Origin: Athripsodes cinereus
Taxonomy: Eukaryota > Arthropoda > Insecta > Trichoptera > Leptoceridae
NCBI GenBank assembly: GCA_947579605.1
Contig: OX388310.1
Span: 3,348,001 to 3,412,000 of the forward strand
Length of the DNA: 64,000 nucleotides
Direction: 5' to 3'
The translations under genes and the position numbers were made by a program. The notes beneath the pieces are model-generated. The model did not search any database. It saw nothing but the letters and a program-made list of their open reading frames with translations, and was not told the origin of the DNA. Shown here in pieces: positions 13,101 to 23,019 of the stretch (positions within the stretch are counted from its first letter, which is position 1; every line of letters begins with the position of its first letter).

Positions 13101-13176
13101 TCCACCAAAAATTCGTACTTGTACGTCTTTTTATACTTTTAAGAGGGAAGTGAAAAATTGTAGTCTTCTGCTGTAA
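10174..13176 (+). CDS. LINE ORF2: AP endonuclease plus reverse transcriptase (1000 aa), CR1/L2-like
   Basis: This is the retrotransposition enzyme: it nicks the target and primes cDNA synthesis from the LINE RNA. After a Ser/Pro-rich leader (1-65), residues about 66-285 are an AP-endonuclease domain: HVNAQSI (N73), SESWL (E100), R121/D123, GGGVAIY, GDFN (205-208), LDLI (252-255), and SNHD (275-278) in place of the usual SDH. Reverse transcriptase occupies about 540-830: DFRPIS, QSGFRRGHSTTTALL, motif A LLDFSSAFNSVD (D632), AGVPQGCILSPLLFSIF, and motif C YADD (718-721). The tail has the GARLWNQLPPKIR block usual for CR1/L2-type C-termini; there is no RNase H. The frame is uninterrupted, so the copy is young and possibly active. 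Clade assignment below the Jockey/CR1 group is uncertain. Confidence 0.9.
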   Translation: MNDFALQHENSFHSLPPSPSVSSSSSYTSAQHSLSDSYISVANSSISSPPSLSELLRASLNSSKNIFNACHVNAQSIPAHHDELLASFSDIDLHAILISESWLKPMLPSSLFGLPGYRMIRCDRVGRVGGGVAIYLRKDIGYKVVKSSESQVVGGMEYLFIEVSTLHSKILLGVVYCPPNCNYFTEFETLLESLTHSYIHSVIMGDFNTCLMKNDYRSSKLLNLLNALNLHVMPLLPTHHTCNTNIATETLLDLILTSLPDHVKGHGQLTASGFSNHDLIYLSYKIKFPKIKPKMYKFRSFRRINIDQLREDAGELTWQDIYSSNDIDFMVDKFNHYILGLYDRHAPVRSIIMKRPPAPWLNDEIRKVMAKRDRAKVKFKTDKTTIRWENYKYLRNRCSHLCRLAKKEFFLAGIDPSSPGDAWKFINKYGLNRQTDSIDSVSVGLSELNLHFASPPVDMDPSIKAASLSNLTNYGSDGEIFKFRLVTLEEVRKTLQSIKSTAVGCDGVGLKMISLLSDFITPVIVFIINYSLISATFPNQWKNANVIPLAKVSDPSSPKDFRPISILPLLSKIMEKLVYQQLNDYLLAKNFLNRFQSGFRRGHSTTTALLKISEDVRSAMEVRQLTLLTLLDFSSAFNSVDFDILLARLRTLNITGDALRWMDSYLRGRRQRVCIGDEFSSWVDLRAGVPQGCILSPLLFSIFINPITENLHGAYHLYADDLQLYIHFDLNNLDVAFHTMNVNLEHINLWCRDHGLLINPAKSQAIIIGSSRNLSSLTLSAPLPSLVLNNTTIPFSDVVKNLGLFFDTKLSWWKQINEISRKVFGSLHSLRRMQNFLSVDTKKLLVQSLIHPLFDYADVCYLDLSVEGLNKLERLQNTCIRYIFNLKKYDHVSEYRERLGWSKIPQRRDIHTLLLLYKIIFVPTAPAYLKERFEFLSSHGLPLRSASNNLLAIPPHHSGCYTDSFTVHGARLWNQLPPKIRTCTSFYTFKREVKNCSLLL

Positions 13177-13620
13177 CTGTGCACAAAAGTCCTTTTTCGG
13201 TTATAATTTGCCACCTTCTTCGTGTTCTTTATACACAATGGGCAACCCTACCCCTTAACCCTCTTCCCTACCCTCTTTTGCTCTACTCCTTCTCCCTAAT
13301 GTTGTATTCTTTTTCACATGTAGCCTGTTATCGTTATTTTACACATATATTTTAGCTTTTGCTTGTGTTCATGTACCTACATTATATGTATAGTATTTTG
13401 TTTGCATATATCTATCTATTTTATTTTATTTCATTTTCATATATTTTATTTTATTTCATTTTCATGTATTTTATTTTATTTGGGTTAGTTGGAAGATATC
13501 GCAACTCTGCGATAAACTCGCCCATTGTACAGATTTTTTCATGCATGTTGTATAATATAATTCCTGTTATCATATTCTGCACAATAAAGTTTATTATTAT
13601 TATTATTATTATTATTATTT
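13177..13620 (+). other. LINE 3' UTR with poly(A) signal and (TTA)n tail
   Basis: Ends in AATAAA (13583-13588) followed at once by about ten TTA/ATT repeats, the kind of microsatellite tail seen on CR1/L2-type LINEs. A stem-loop sits at 13498-13513. Pyrimidine-rich sequence directly follows the ORF2 stop. Confidence 0.75.
13481..13520 (+). promoter_or_regulatory. Conserved 3' UTR stem-loop of the LINE
   Basis: ATCGCA (13498-13503), loop ACTC, TGCGAT (13508-13513), framed by GGTTAGTTGGAAGAT and AAACTCGCCC. The same framed hairpin recurs, with changed but still pairing stems, at about 19174, 30968, 59494 and (minus strand) 16119. It is likely an RNA signal recognised by the LINE enzyme. Confidence 0.6.
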
Positions 13621-13776
13621 ATATTCGTGTTTCACGAAAACAAAACTTAGTATTTCTTTTTGTATTAAGCTTATGTAAAAAATGCTATGATTAAGAAATA
13701 TATAAAAAATTTCGTAAATATTAATAGTCAAAACTGAGCATACAAAAACGTTAATATAAAAACGTTAATATTTAAT

Positions 13777-13857
13777 ATATTTTGAACTACTCCAGATTAA
13801 TCATTCCAATTGATCACACTCATCCATAGTCAACCTATTTGAATAGGTATTAACTAG
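13777..13857 (+). repeat. 80-bp direct repeat, left copy
   Basis: Starts ATATTTTGAACTACT and matches 16687-16767 with a few substitutions. The two copies lie on either side of the inverted-repeat element, but this one is 50 bp away from the left arm, so they are not a simple target duplication. Confidence 0.6.
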
Positions 13858-14289
13858 TTAGGTATGTTGTATATGATACACATACATATGTGAACTTCCT
13901 TAAGGAAAAATATGTTTGACATCTACACTTCTAGTAAGTAAAAAATCCAGTTCCCGACATCTAATCGTATCAAAAAATTCATAACATAAATTAATATTTA
14001 ATATTCTTATTACATTAATTTAAAACGTTAATATGTAGGTATAGTTAATTATTTTGCTTGAAATATCTACACATAATCTTTTGTTATTTATTATAAATTG
14101 ACTAAGAATTCTTTTAAAGTTAGCTAACGATGCGTTAAAAGATTTTTGTTTTCATTATGTATGCTGTGATTGTTGTATTACTCTTTTTTTATTGTTTTAT
14201 TGTCATTTAATTATTTTTGGTTGTGTCTTTACTCATTATACTGGTGTATACGTTATAGAATAGTTTTTTTTTCTCTCATTCTTTTGTTT

Positions 14290-14420
14290 ACATTAATATG
14301 TGTATGCTGTAGACACGCTTAATTGGAAGGTTGGCCTGGCCATATCAATGTAAAAAAAAAAATTGTGTCTATTTTGTCAACTTTCCGTTTGTGTCTCTGA
14401 TTGATAAATAAAAAAATATG
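14290..14420 (+). repeat. Possible LINE 3' end fragment
   Basis: TTGGAAGGTTGGCCTGGCCA followed by A-rich sequence and ATTGATAAATAAAAA, resembling the tail of a LINE with a small hairpin (TGGCC/GGCCA). No coding remnant is visible. Confidence 0.3.
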
Positions 14421-15189
14421 TAAATCTACAACATGTAAAAGACCAGTCTCGTGAGTTATGAATCAGTTAATAAACAAATTAATGTTAATTTATGACAAAA
14501 CTGTCAAAATATATGTTGCCATTCTTAAAGTGACTATCACCATTTCACAATTATGTAGATAAAAAAAATTCCAACGTTTGTCAAAATTTGAGCGAGTCAA
14601 AGTTAAAATCTAGTACAATAAAAATATACAAGCTAAATATGAAAAAAGGAACTCGTCCTATTTTTGGAACACCTTTATAAATTCTGTTATAGTGAGTAGT
14701 ATCTAATGGGTACATGGGAAGTAAGTAGACAGTAAAAAAGTACATAATACATACATAAGTACATAATATATATCTAATGGAATGGCAGTGTTCAGGTGGG
14801 GGACATCAAAATATAATATGTACTCTTACACATCGATATAACGTAAACGTACCACATTAGGAAATGAAGTCACCCATCTAAGTCTTGAGGGAATCGACTC
14901 GATTCAGAAGCAGGACTAATCATAGATGACTTGAGAAATAATATTATTTATGAAAGCTCACTATTGGGATTCATGATTGAATTCTATTTCAATTATGGGT
15001 CATGATTCTTGATAACATTCTTGGTGGTGTATTTATAATTAAATGTTGTAATAAATTATATGGATAGTGCGAACTTTACGAAATTTCGTCTTGCTTGAAA
15101 AGCATCGATTCTTACGATATCTTTTTAAAGACAAACACTATTAAGTTCCGTAAAATATCATATTTTGTCCATGTAATTAGAGGCAACAA

Positions 15190-15370
15190 CAAGTACACCA
15201 CATTCCAGCTCGTCATTAAGGGGAAAATCGCGTGCCGCAGAGGGGTCGGCAAAAAACAGCTCTCCTAGCTCCGTAACATTCGAGAAGGAACAGTGTCCGA
15301 ACCGTGGGGGAGCTTTTTTGCGCCACCCAGTAGTGGTTGTCAACGTCGGGGGGACCCGCCAGGACACGTG
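15190..15370. other. GC-rich patch of unknown origin
   Basis: A locally GC-rich 180-bp stretch (runs such as GTCGGGGGGACCCGCC and GTGGGGGAGC) inside the AT-rich inverted-repeat element. A 78-codon minus-strand frame crosses it, but I recognise no domain. It could be a captured piece of host or transposon sequence. Confidence 0.3.
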
Positions 15371-16019
15371 AAGAAAAAATAGAAACACAAACATGCCCCA
15401 AATATTCTTACAACAAACAATATTCTTGTGTTGTGAAGATGAAAGTAACAGAAAAATCTGTGATTAAGAATTATTATCCTGATGAAATTTCTGAGTTTAT
15501 AAGCGGTAAATAAAATAGAAAAAATAAATTCAACAGTAATATTAAATATACTGAAGCGTCGGTGTCACTGCCGGTTTAATTTCTGAATAGGGGTATATTT
15601 TCTAAGGCTTCAGAGAGCTCGCCTCCAATGCAATCGATATTTTGTACAACAGGGGAGGTTTTTCAATCTATTTCATGATAGCTACCTTCGTAGTAATATG
15701 TACTAGGTATACGTAGAAGTACATTATTCCTCTCACAAATATCTAAGTAATATCACACACAATGGTTTGTATCAAAATCAAACAAAACTGTATCAAATTC
15801 ATGCGATTATATTAAGGATTTCATTTGTTGGGGCTTTGTTGATCTTTGTTACTTGATGAAATGAAATTTATATCTTTTGTAAGATCACTTTTTTGTAAAT
15901 CGAAAATATTTTCTTTTTTTCTTCATTTTAATGAAACACTTCAAGAGATTGTATGAACATGTTTGAAAGTTATTCCAAGCAAATTTACACAAAAATACAT
16001 TTAAATCAAATATTGATTG

Positions 16020-16105
16020 TATTTAATTTGAATGTATACCTTTTATGTAATTGTTTTTTATCAATGTACAGTAAAGAATGAATAAATAAAAATAAAATAA
16101 AATAG
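16020..16105 (+). repeat. LINE 3' end fragment with (AAAT)n tail
   Basis: AATGTACAGTAAAGAATG followed by AAATA repeats resembles the tail near 59580 (TTAACAGTAAAGAC). No coding part. Confidence 0.4.
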
Positions 16106-16165
16106 AGAGGGCGAGTTTATCACTGAGACGCGATTTCTTCCAACTAACCAAAACATTTATTTTAC
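16106..16165 (-). repeat. LINE 3' hairpin fragment, reverse orientation
   Basis: On the minus strand GGTTAGTTGGAAGAAATCGC, loop GTCTCA, GTGATAAACTCGCCC: the same framed stem-loop as 13481-13520, with one G-U pair. It abuts the tail of another LINE fragment of opposite orientation. Confidence 0.55.
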
Positions 16166-16287
16166 ATTTTTTCTATGCCTTTATCCATTAATAACTTTAC
16201 ATATTTTAATCCCGACAACTGTTTTGAATTTATTTTAAATTTATTGAATTTGAATTTATTTTGTAATTTTTTTTTTTTAAAAAAAAA

Positions 16288-16395
16288 AGATATATCTGGG
16301 TTTTGTTATAAACCCAAATAGAGCCTTATACACCTTTCACAGTAAGCTAAAAGCTTGTGTCGTGAAAGGGGAATTTGCCGGCCGGAATCAGAACT
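16288..16395 (-). repeat. Truncated SINE-T copy
   Basis: Matches 62625-62740 (TTATACACCTTTCACAGTAA, AGCTTGTGTCGTGAAAGGGG, TTTGCCGG) but lacks the tRNA-like head, so it is 5'-truncated on the minus strand. Confidence 0.6.
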
Positions 16396-16696
16396 TTTAT
16401 CCAATCATGAAATAAAACACATACCTACAGTGATAATTTTATTCATCAAGTTTATAGTGATAAATAATGTTTTTATATAAACAATGAAGGAGCCGTATTT
16501 TAGTTTAGGGGTTGATTTGCAGTTTCTAAAAATGCATGGATTTTGTTTTTTGTTCTTTTCTAAAAATTTTTAGAAATAAATAATTTATAAGCCCAACAAC
16601 AAATATAAATTTATGTTATGAATTTTTTGACACAATTGGATGTCGGGGACTGGATTTTTTACTTTCTAGAAGTGTAGATGTCAAACATATTTTGAA

Positions 16697-16815
16697 CTAC
16701 TACAGATTAATCATTCCAACTGATCACACTCATCCATAGTCAACCTATTTGAATAGGTATTAACTAGGTTGACTATGGATGAGTGTGATCAGTTGGAATG
16801 GTTAATCTGTAGCAG
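16697..16815. repeat. 50-bp palindrome (foldback) beside the 2.8 kb element
   Basis: Arms 16697-16746 and 16766-16815 are inverted copies with about two mismatches and a 19-bp spacer. The left arm is also part of the 80-bp direct repeat. As RNA it would form a near-perfect 50-bp hairpin. Confidence 0.7.
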
Positions 16816-18295
16816 TGGCGGGACTAGACTTTTGGTATAGGGCATGCGGTTTGTATAGGTGCAGTAGGTAGAATTTATTATATGTACCTACCTACCTATG
16901 TTAGAAACCAATTGTTGGCCAAAACCTACTTTCTGTCCACAATCATCCAGATAGTTTGGATGACCCTCTTTTACAATATACCGTTTTCATGACACCAACA
17001 TTTGAACAATATAAATATCATTATATGAAAAAAAGTTACTCAATTTGCGCAGAATCACGTTGAACGAAGGAGGCTTATTTCTACCCTATACCTACTCCAA
17101 AGAAGAGCTATAAAGGGTGAAAGACCATTTGTTAAGAAATTCTTATTGTAAAAAAAATCAAATAACAAATATAACTATTGAATATAATCAAAAGCATCTC
17201 TAAATTTACCTAATCTTTTGAAACTGAATACCTTCTTTCCATAAGGCAAGGCACCCGCAATCGAGTTAATTATGGTACTAAATACTATTTTTCATTATAA
17301 ATTTTAAACTTCTACTATCCGAAACACATACAATTTTACAAATGTTTGGATTAGAGAAAAATATCTAAAGATTGTTACAGTATTTCTAAGCAATAAAGTG
17401 GAATAGTATCATAATTATAATCATCTTGTTTTATTGTACCTACCTAAAACAAATAAATACAGTGAAAATGTAATGAAACTATTGTAGGAGAACTGTAGGA
17501 CTTGTATTAAGTCTTAGCAATGTTAATAATATAATATATCTACATACAAAACTACTTATGTCAAAGTCTGGCCAAGCAATTTGTTAAAGACACATTCAGT
17601 CGTAAATTCTGAGGACACACATAATAATATTATTAATATGTTTAGTTAGCATGAGCATCCCCATAGGACGTATTAGTTATCCTGCCTATCCATCCACGCA
17701 TTCATCTATATCAACGGGGTAAACCAAGCCATAAATTACAACCCATTGAACTCAGTGAATTGATTAACAATCGCATTTTATGTATGTTAGTAAAATATCA
17801 ATGAAATTATGGGGTAGATATTACGAGAAGTAATACCATTCATGAACCGTTTACACACATCACGGGTTACGAAATACGTAAATATACATGTTCATGTACA
17901 AGTTTTATCATTGTAGAATATATAGGTTCGTTTTGAGAATCTAGGGTGGAAAAAAACTCCTTAATTTTACTCGGGACTTTGAGTAACAATAATAATTATT
18001 TGTCGTTTAATAAGTTACCTCGTTTTAAACTCATTAATATTGTTAAAGACACTGGGAAATTTGTACGTGAAAAAATAAACTCATCGATTTGTTACCACAA
18101 GTTTCCACCCTAACCTTAAATTAGGGAGTATCGGATAAATATAGTTCAGTTGAATTTCTGGAAAAATTTTATTACAGTTTTAAGGAAATAGATGCAAAAA
18201 AATAGATAATACATTGACTTGTGTTAAATTAAGATTTTGTATTAGATCGAGCGATAATAGATGCTATAAATTCATAACAAAGATATATCACATAT
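16816..18295. other. Unassigned AT-rich DNA
   Basis: Nothing recognisable except a hAT-like start word CAGTGGCGGGACTAG at 16813, for which I found no partner end. Confidence 0.5.
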
Positions 18296-18441
18296 AATAC
18301 TCAGCGATGAGGTTTGCCAATCATCTTCATGTCTTAATTTATTGTTGTCACAGAGAGAACAGCTTGGATTTTTGTAACATGCATGCAACTGGTCTGCTGA
18401 CTATCTGACTTGTGACATATGCCGTGATGATACAATAGTAG
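18296..18441 (+). repeat. SINE-X copy, 5'-truncated
   Basis: Begins at the CAGCGATGAGGTTTGCC block and runs through ATGCCGTGATGATACAATAG at the tail. Confidence 0.65.
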
Positions 18442-19124
18442 TTTTGAGCTTGCGTTGATTTAATAACTTTGATTTTTGTACCTACACAAAACCATTTACT
18501 ATCGCAGATTCAAATCCATATATTTTAAATTAACCTTTTACATTTATTCATGAGCAATGGAATACCAGTCGTCTTTTAGCTCCTCTAGATCTTTTCATAA
18601 AGATTTTTTTTTATAAAAATATAAAATTGAACACGTAAAAAAATATTATGCTTCAATATCAAAAACAAATTTCAATAAAGACTCCTTTTTAAAATTGACA
18701 GTGACTTTGACAGCTTTGAAACGTTAACAAAAAACTCCTTTTCATACTCAACCGCTGATATCAACACCGTTAAAAATATATACTTACACATTATAACTGT
18801 GTAAATTTTTAACATAAGTAACTTACATACTTGTTTATAGTTTGACACGTTTACCGTTAAGTGAAGCGTCAATATTTAACCAACATAAACGTGTAGCAAC
18901 GTACTTTGTGAATTTCCGATTGTGAAGTGGCAACACTAAATGATCTTTTTCACACATATAGACATGTACATCGGAAAGCTTTAGGATATTAAAATATTCA
19001 CGTACGTAAGAGTGCATAGCAATTTCGAGATATGAATTACCTGTTTACATAACATGTTTAACTCATGAATTGGTAAGCTAAAGGTTGTCAAAAAATGGCA
19101 TTGGACATTTCCTACCACACATCT
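18442..19124. other. Unassigned AT-rich DNA
   Basis: Short minus-strand frames only; I see no family signature. Confidence 0.5.
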
Positions 19125-19260
19125 TGAAATTACGCAAATTCAAAATTATAGTATAACTGGTTGGTTGTTAGATATTGCCGGCAGGCAATAAACCCACCAT
19201 TTGTACCATGAAAATGAATGTACAATAAAGATTATTTTATTTGATTTATTTATTAATTTA
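19125..19260 (+). repeat. LINE 3' end fragment with framed stem-loop
   Basis: GGTTGGTTGTTAGAT, then the stem ATTGCC (19174-19179), loop GGCA, GGCAAT (19184-19189), AAACCCACC, and AATAAAG before a T/A-rich tail. The hairpin is a sequence variant of 13498-13513 with pairing preserved. Confidence 0.6.
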
Positions 19261-19870
19261 TTTAGGTGTTAGTTTTTAACACAAATTTCTCAGATTGTCT
19301 AAATAAAAATATAAATATAAATAACTATCATAAAATAAAAAAAAAATCAACTCTATCTAAATTAAATATTACAAATATCCAATTTATATGCTCCATATTT
19401 GAAAATTATTATATTTTTGACAGTTGTATATTTATAGTAGCAATGCTGAAGTACGCTTCAATCCTGGAATGTCTCAATTTTTATTGACGCGTAGAAGACG
19501 ACTTGTCGTTGTTTCGCTGGCTATCCCACTTACGGAATATGTCCTGAAGGGATGAACGAACTAATATTTTGATTTATCAAACTTGTAAGCGATTTTTTCA
19601 TCTCCATTTTGTTAAATATCTGTCGGCAAAGTAAATATCGTGTATGTGAAAAGTGTCTGAATGTAAAATCTCGCAGTTCTTCCCGAGTTCCATTACCGTG
19701 TTGATGATAGAACCGACCGAGAGACACTTTGATACACTTAAATTATTTACTAAAAAAGATTGTAGCTGTATGTTGTACGTAAATGTATTATTATAGTATA
19801 AAAAAATATGTTGCCATATTAAACTGATATGGCAATATGTGCATATCAAAGTATTGCATTTTATAGAAAG
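19261..19870. other. Unassigned AT-rich DNA
   Basis: Short frames on both strands (for example 19598-19849 minus), none with a recognisable motif. Confidence 0.5.
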
Positions 19871-19925
19871 ACTAGCTGACCCGGCAAATGTTGTTTTTCC
19901 ATATAGGTACCTACATTATTTATTT
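19871..19925 (+). repeat. Short interspersed fragment starting CTAGCTGACCCGGCAAA
   Basis: CTAGCTGACCCGGCAAATGTTG followed by TTTTTCCATATA is a word I associate with a very common arthropod repeat, but I cannot name the family with certainty. Only the end is preserved. Confidence 0.35.
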
Positions 19926-20899
19926 GCCATAAACATTATATGTATATCAACCGAAGTTGAAAATTATTGAATTACTAATATCGCTAAAATAGGGGTAAAT
20001 TCATGAAGAAAGGTAAAGAAAAATATTCCAGTCAATTTTTTAATATTATTTCTACCGTGAAAGAAATAATAATAATTAATGTTTTACGTAATATCAAAAA
20101 GACAATTTTAAAAGTAGCCGTCAAACCTCTTAGTAAATAAAATTCAGATAAAAAATTCATTCCGTATTGTCACAATACGCAACAAGACGCTACGTATTTT
20201 TCAGCATTAAATTCTTAGTGACAGAAATGTTGTAAATAATTCAGTACATACTCTATCTTGAAGAATATTGCAAAAGTAAAATTATTACTTTATTTTACTT
20301 CTTTCTCAGCTTAGACAGTTTGTTATGGGCCGAAAAATGTTCTTAGAAATAACGTTATACCAACATATTTTTAAATACAATATACCTAGAACAATTAATC
20401 AAAATTATCCACAAAGCATAATATCTAAGATTTGTTTTATAAATGTAATATTATAGTTTAAGATTTCGAACTAAAATCCAGACATGATCTAATGATTTGA
20501 ATAGCCCGTTTCTAAGCAGCTGTGAACCTTTGCTCTTATTTAACTGTAAATCAAAAAAAAAACTAAGTCTCCTTCTATTAACCATTAACATTGTTCTCAA
20601 GAGCACATAGTGGATACTAGCCTCCTCTATTCTTTTTATTCTAAACTAGTTTTGATTATTTTATCTCTGATATTCCAAACACTTTTGTATTATTGTCTTC
20701 ACGATGAAATTTAGAATTTTAAAAGAAGATATTAAAGAGTGACAACATACAAAATTCTTGTATAATATGTGTTAAGTGGATTATCATATATAGGTAATTA
20801 TGTGTGTCGTCGTACCCATTATATAAGATTCATTTTATTTTACTTTGGGACTAGCTCGATCTGTGTGAATTGCCTACGTATGTCATGTAAAACATTAAT
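19926..20899. other. Unassigned AT-rich DNA
   Basis: No coding or repeat signature seen. Confidence 0.5.
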
Positions 20900-21157
20900 A
20901 CTACTATTACTATACCATCACGGCATATCCCACAAGTGGTTTTGCCAGCAGACCAGCTGCATATAATAAACACGTAAGCTGTTCTTTCCGTTAAAATACA
21001 AACTCAAGATATTCAGAATGGTTGGCAAACCTAATCGCTGAATTTAAGATGTAAAATGTCTATTTTTTTTTCGAACACCTGTTTTTTACAGGACGCTCGA
21101 GACGCTTACGAGAACTTACGGAGAAGAGTGGGAGACCAATTCTTTACCTGGTGCTCC
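20900..21157 (-). repeat. SINE-X copy, near full length
   Basis: Contains the whole family order on the minus strand, from GGTAAAGAATTGGTCTCCCA through TGCCGTGATGGTATAGTAAT, with a CTA/TTA microsatellite at the 3' end. Confidence 0.75.
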
Positions 21158-22090
21158 AAGGGATGAAATATTTAGATTTAAATAAAACATTCAGAGATGT
21201 TTCAAATTGTAAAAATTATAATAAAGTTTCAAAACAAAATTAAAATATGAATTTAAATTGCTATCTAAAATACCAAATATCTTTAGAATACGTTATATAT
21301 ATCAAATCCTGTCAATTTTACATTGAGGTTTTTAATCGTTTCAAAGTAGCCAATGATGGTTTTAGGTTTCAGATACAATATCTACATATGTAAACGTACA
21401 ACAATGGAAAGTAGGTAAGCATGGCAATTTATAACATCTACTATAACCATTCCATTATACCCACGTTTCACATGACCACAACTGCATCCCTTTCATCCAA
21501 CACCCTTCTCCGATTATTAGATATGTAGGGTAGAATATGTACACGTACCTAGGCATTACGTCGTAGCTACCTGTAATAAATAACTAGCCCTCATACCAAA
21601 TCCCTAGTGGAGAATATAGAGAGGAGAAAGACCAGAACACCAGACCAAACTATAAACTATATCACCAGCTAAATAAAAATCATAATGAAAACCTTCATTT
21701 TCATTGGCGAAATAGTTGAAGGATTATAAAACGACGCCAAAGGAATAAATCATGTAACGAAGTCGTTATCATTGAATGAAGCTATCCTTATATATACGTT
21801 TCTTTCACTTCATTCAAACTAATACAATTCATTGAGAAAAAACCTCAGTTTCCCTCACACAAAATCAAACACATTACTTGATAACATGCAATTGCTAAAA
21901 GATGGATGCATATGGTCAATCAGTAACGTGATTTTCAGACTACGAAAATAATATTGATTTTTATAACTGACAATTTAAAAAAAATTGCAATGATTTACTA
22001 TTTATTTGTCAATTATTTATTTACGTGGATGCTGATCCTAAATGTTGTAAGGCGCCTTTGAAGTGGTACTTTTACAATACGGCGTTTCAT
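21158..22090. other. Unassigned AT-rich DNA
   Basis: No coding or repeat signature seen. Confidence 0.5.
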
Positions 22091-22097
22091 AGATTGT

Positions 22098-22297
22098 CAT
22101 AATATCTATCTATCTATCTATCTATTCCCTCACGCCGTATCCCAAGTGGGGTAGGCAGAGAGAACGGAACGCCAATTAGATCTTTCCTTACATACTTCTT
22201 TCACTTCCTCTACAGTCATACAATTTGTCATGCACGCACGTCACGTCGGTTTCTTTTACTCAAAACACGGCCATCCTTGAGAATTTGATCTACATGT
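22098..22297 (-). pseudogene. RTE-like LINE 3' end, first part of a split copy
   Basis: The ATCT microsatellite (22108-22126) is followed by CCCTCACGCCGTATCCCAAG and the degraded C-terminal codons of the RTE-like frame, matching 36321-36500. The copy breaks at 22297 and resumes at 23020; the intervening 0.7 kb is an insertion. Confidence 0.7.
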
Positions 22298-23019
22298 TCG
22301 GTGATTCCGATACAATAATCAAAGCCTTTTGAAAAATATAACAATATAATATTATAAAAAGATTATTACTGCCTTTGTTTTCCTTGTTTACAGTTAATTT
22401 GCTGTTGGGGGTCATCAACCATCGATCTGCCTACTTCAACTCAGCACCTTACCTGTACACTACATTTCTTCAAACATCATTAGAATAATCGTGTTGTTTT
22501 TATAAATCAAATATCTCACATCATTATTACAATGTTAAAGTGACTATACTCATATTGAGCTAAATCATATTGTTAATTTTTATAAGTAACTTCCTTTTTC
22601 TATTAATAATTGATTCACATGTACCTACCTTAAGAAACTTAAATTTTAGTTAATAATCTAGCATTTTTGCTCTTCTCTGATTTGGGTTTTCTGTGGTTTC
22701 CCCATTTCGCAATAAGGTAAATACTGGAGAAGTTAGATATTTATAAGTATTTTTCTTAAATTATTCTCTCGTGAATCCGTCCACAGCGGTTCATTTTCCA
22801 ATAGTTTTTCATCAATGAATTGTAATTACTTTCTTATCAACACGGGCTTCTCTCAACTTTCTTTTGTTCAAATCCTATAAATACTGTTTGTCTCTGTATC
22901 TTATTTTACTTTTTTACTAATCGCCTGATGATGGAGACGAGAGTCTCCGAATACTAGTACGCGAAGTTAATAAAGTCATTTGGAAGTTAACTACATATTG
23001 TGTTTTTTTCAATTATCTA
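22298..23019 (+). mobile_element. Penelope-like element fragment inserted in the RTE-like LINE
   Basis: This 722-bp segment interrupts the RTE-like copy. Its right part holds a hammerhead-ribozyme-like fold (22915-22972), the signature reported for the terminal repeats of Penelope-like elements. No Penelope reverse transcriptase or GIY-YIG frame is present. The flanks show CTACATGTT (22290 region) and CTACATATT (22991 region), a possible imperfect target duplication. The identification rests mainly on the ribozyme-like motif. Confidence 0.45.
22915..22972 (+). ncRNA. Hammerhead-ribozyme-like fold
   Basis: The core CTGATGA (22925-22931) and GAA (22949-22951) enclose stem II GGAGAC/GTCTCC (22933-22938, 22943-22948) with a GAGA loop. 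A minimal stem III follows (TACTAGTA, 22952-22959), then C22960 as the predicted cleavage base. Stem I pairs 22921-22924 (TCGC) with 22961-22964 (GCGA) and, after a 2-nt bulge, 22918-22920 with 22967-22969. Departures from the consensus are one extra T between CTGATGA and stem II, and GAAT rather than GAAA. Confidence 0.5.

Larger units (their letters stand above)
13907..16693. mobile_element. 2.8 kb element with 86-bp terminal inverted repeats
   Basis: The left arm 13907-13992 and right arm 16608-16693 are inverted copies of each other at about 90 percent identity (shared AAAATATGTTTGACATCTAC, then CTTCTAG, AAAAAATCCAGT, CGACATC and ATTCATAACATAAAT). The inside has no transposase frame, only LINE-tail fragments and a GC-rich patch, so it would be a non-autonomous DNA transposon or a foldback element. 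I could not find a target-site duplication. Confidence 0.5.

Noticed and set aside
16813..16860. hAT-like start CAGTGGCGGGACTAG
   Set aside because: No matching right end found downstream.
22298..23019. Insertion defined by a perfect target-site duplication
   Set aside because: CTACATGTT and CTACATATT are only similar, and 13 bp of the LINE are missing at the break, so the duplication is not established.
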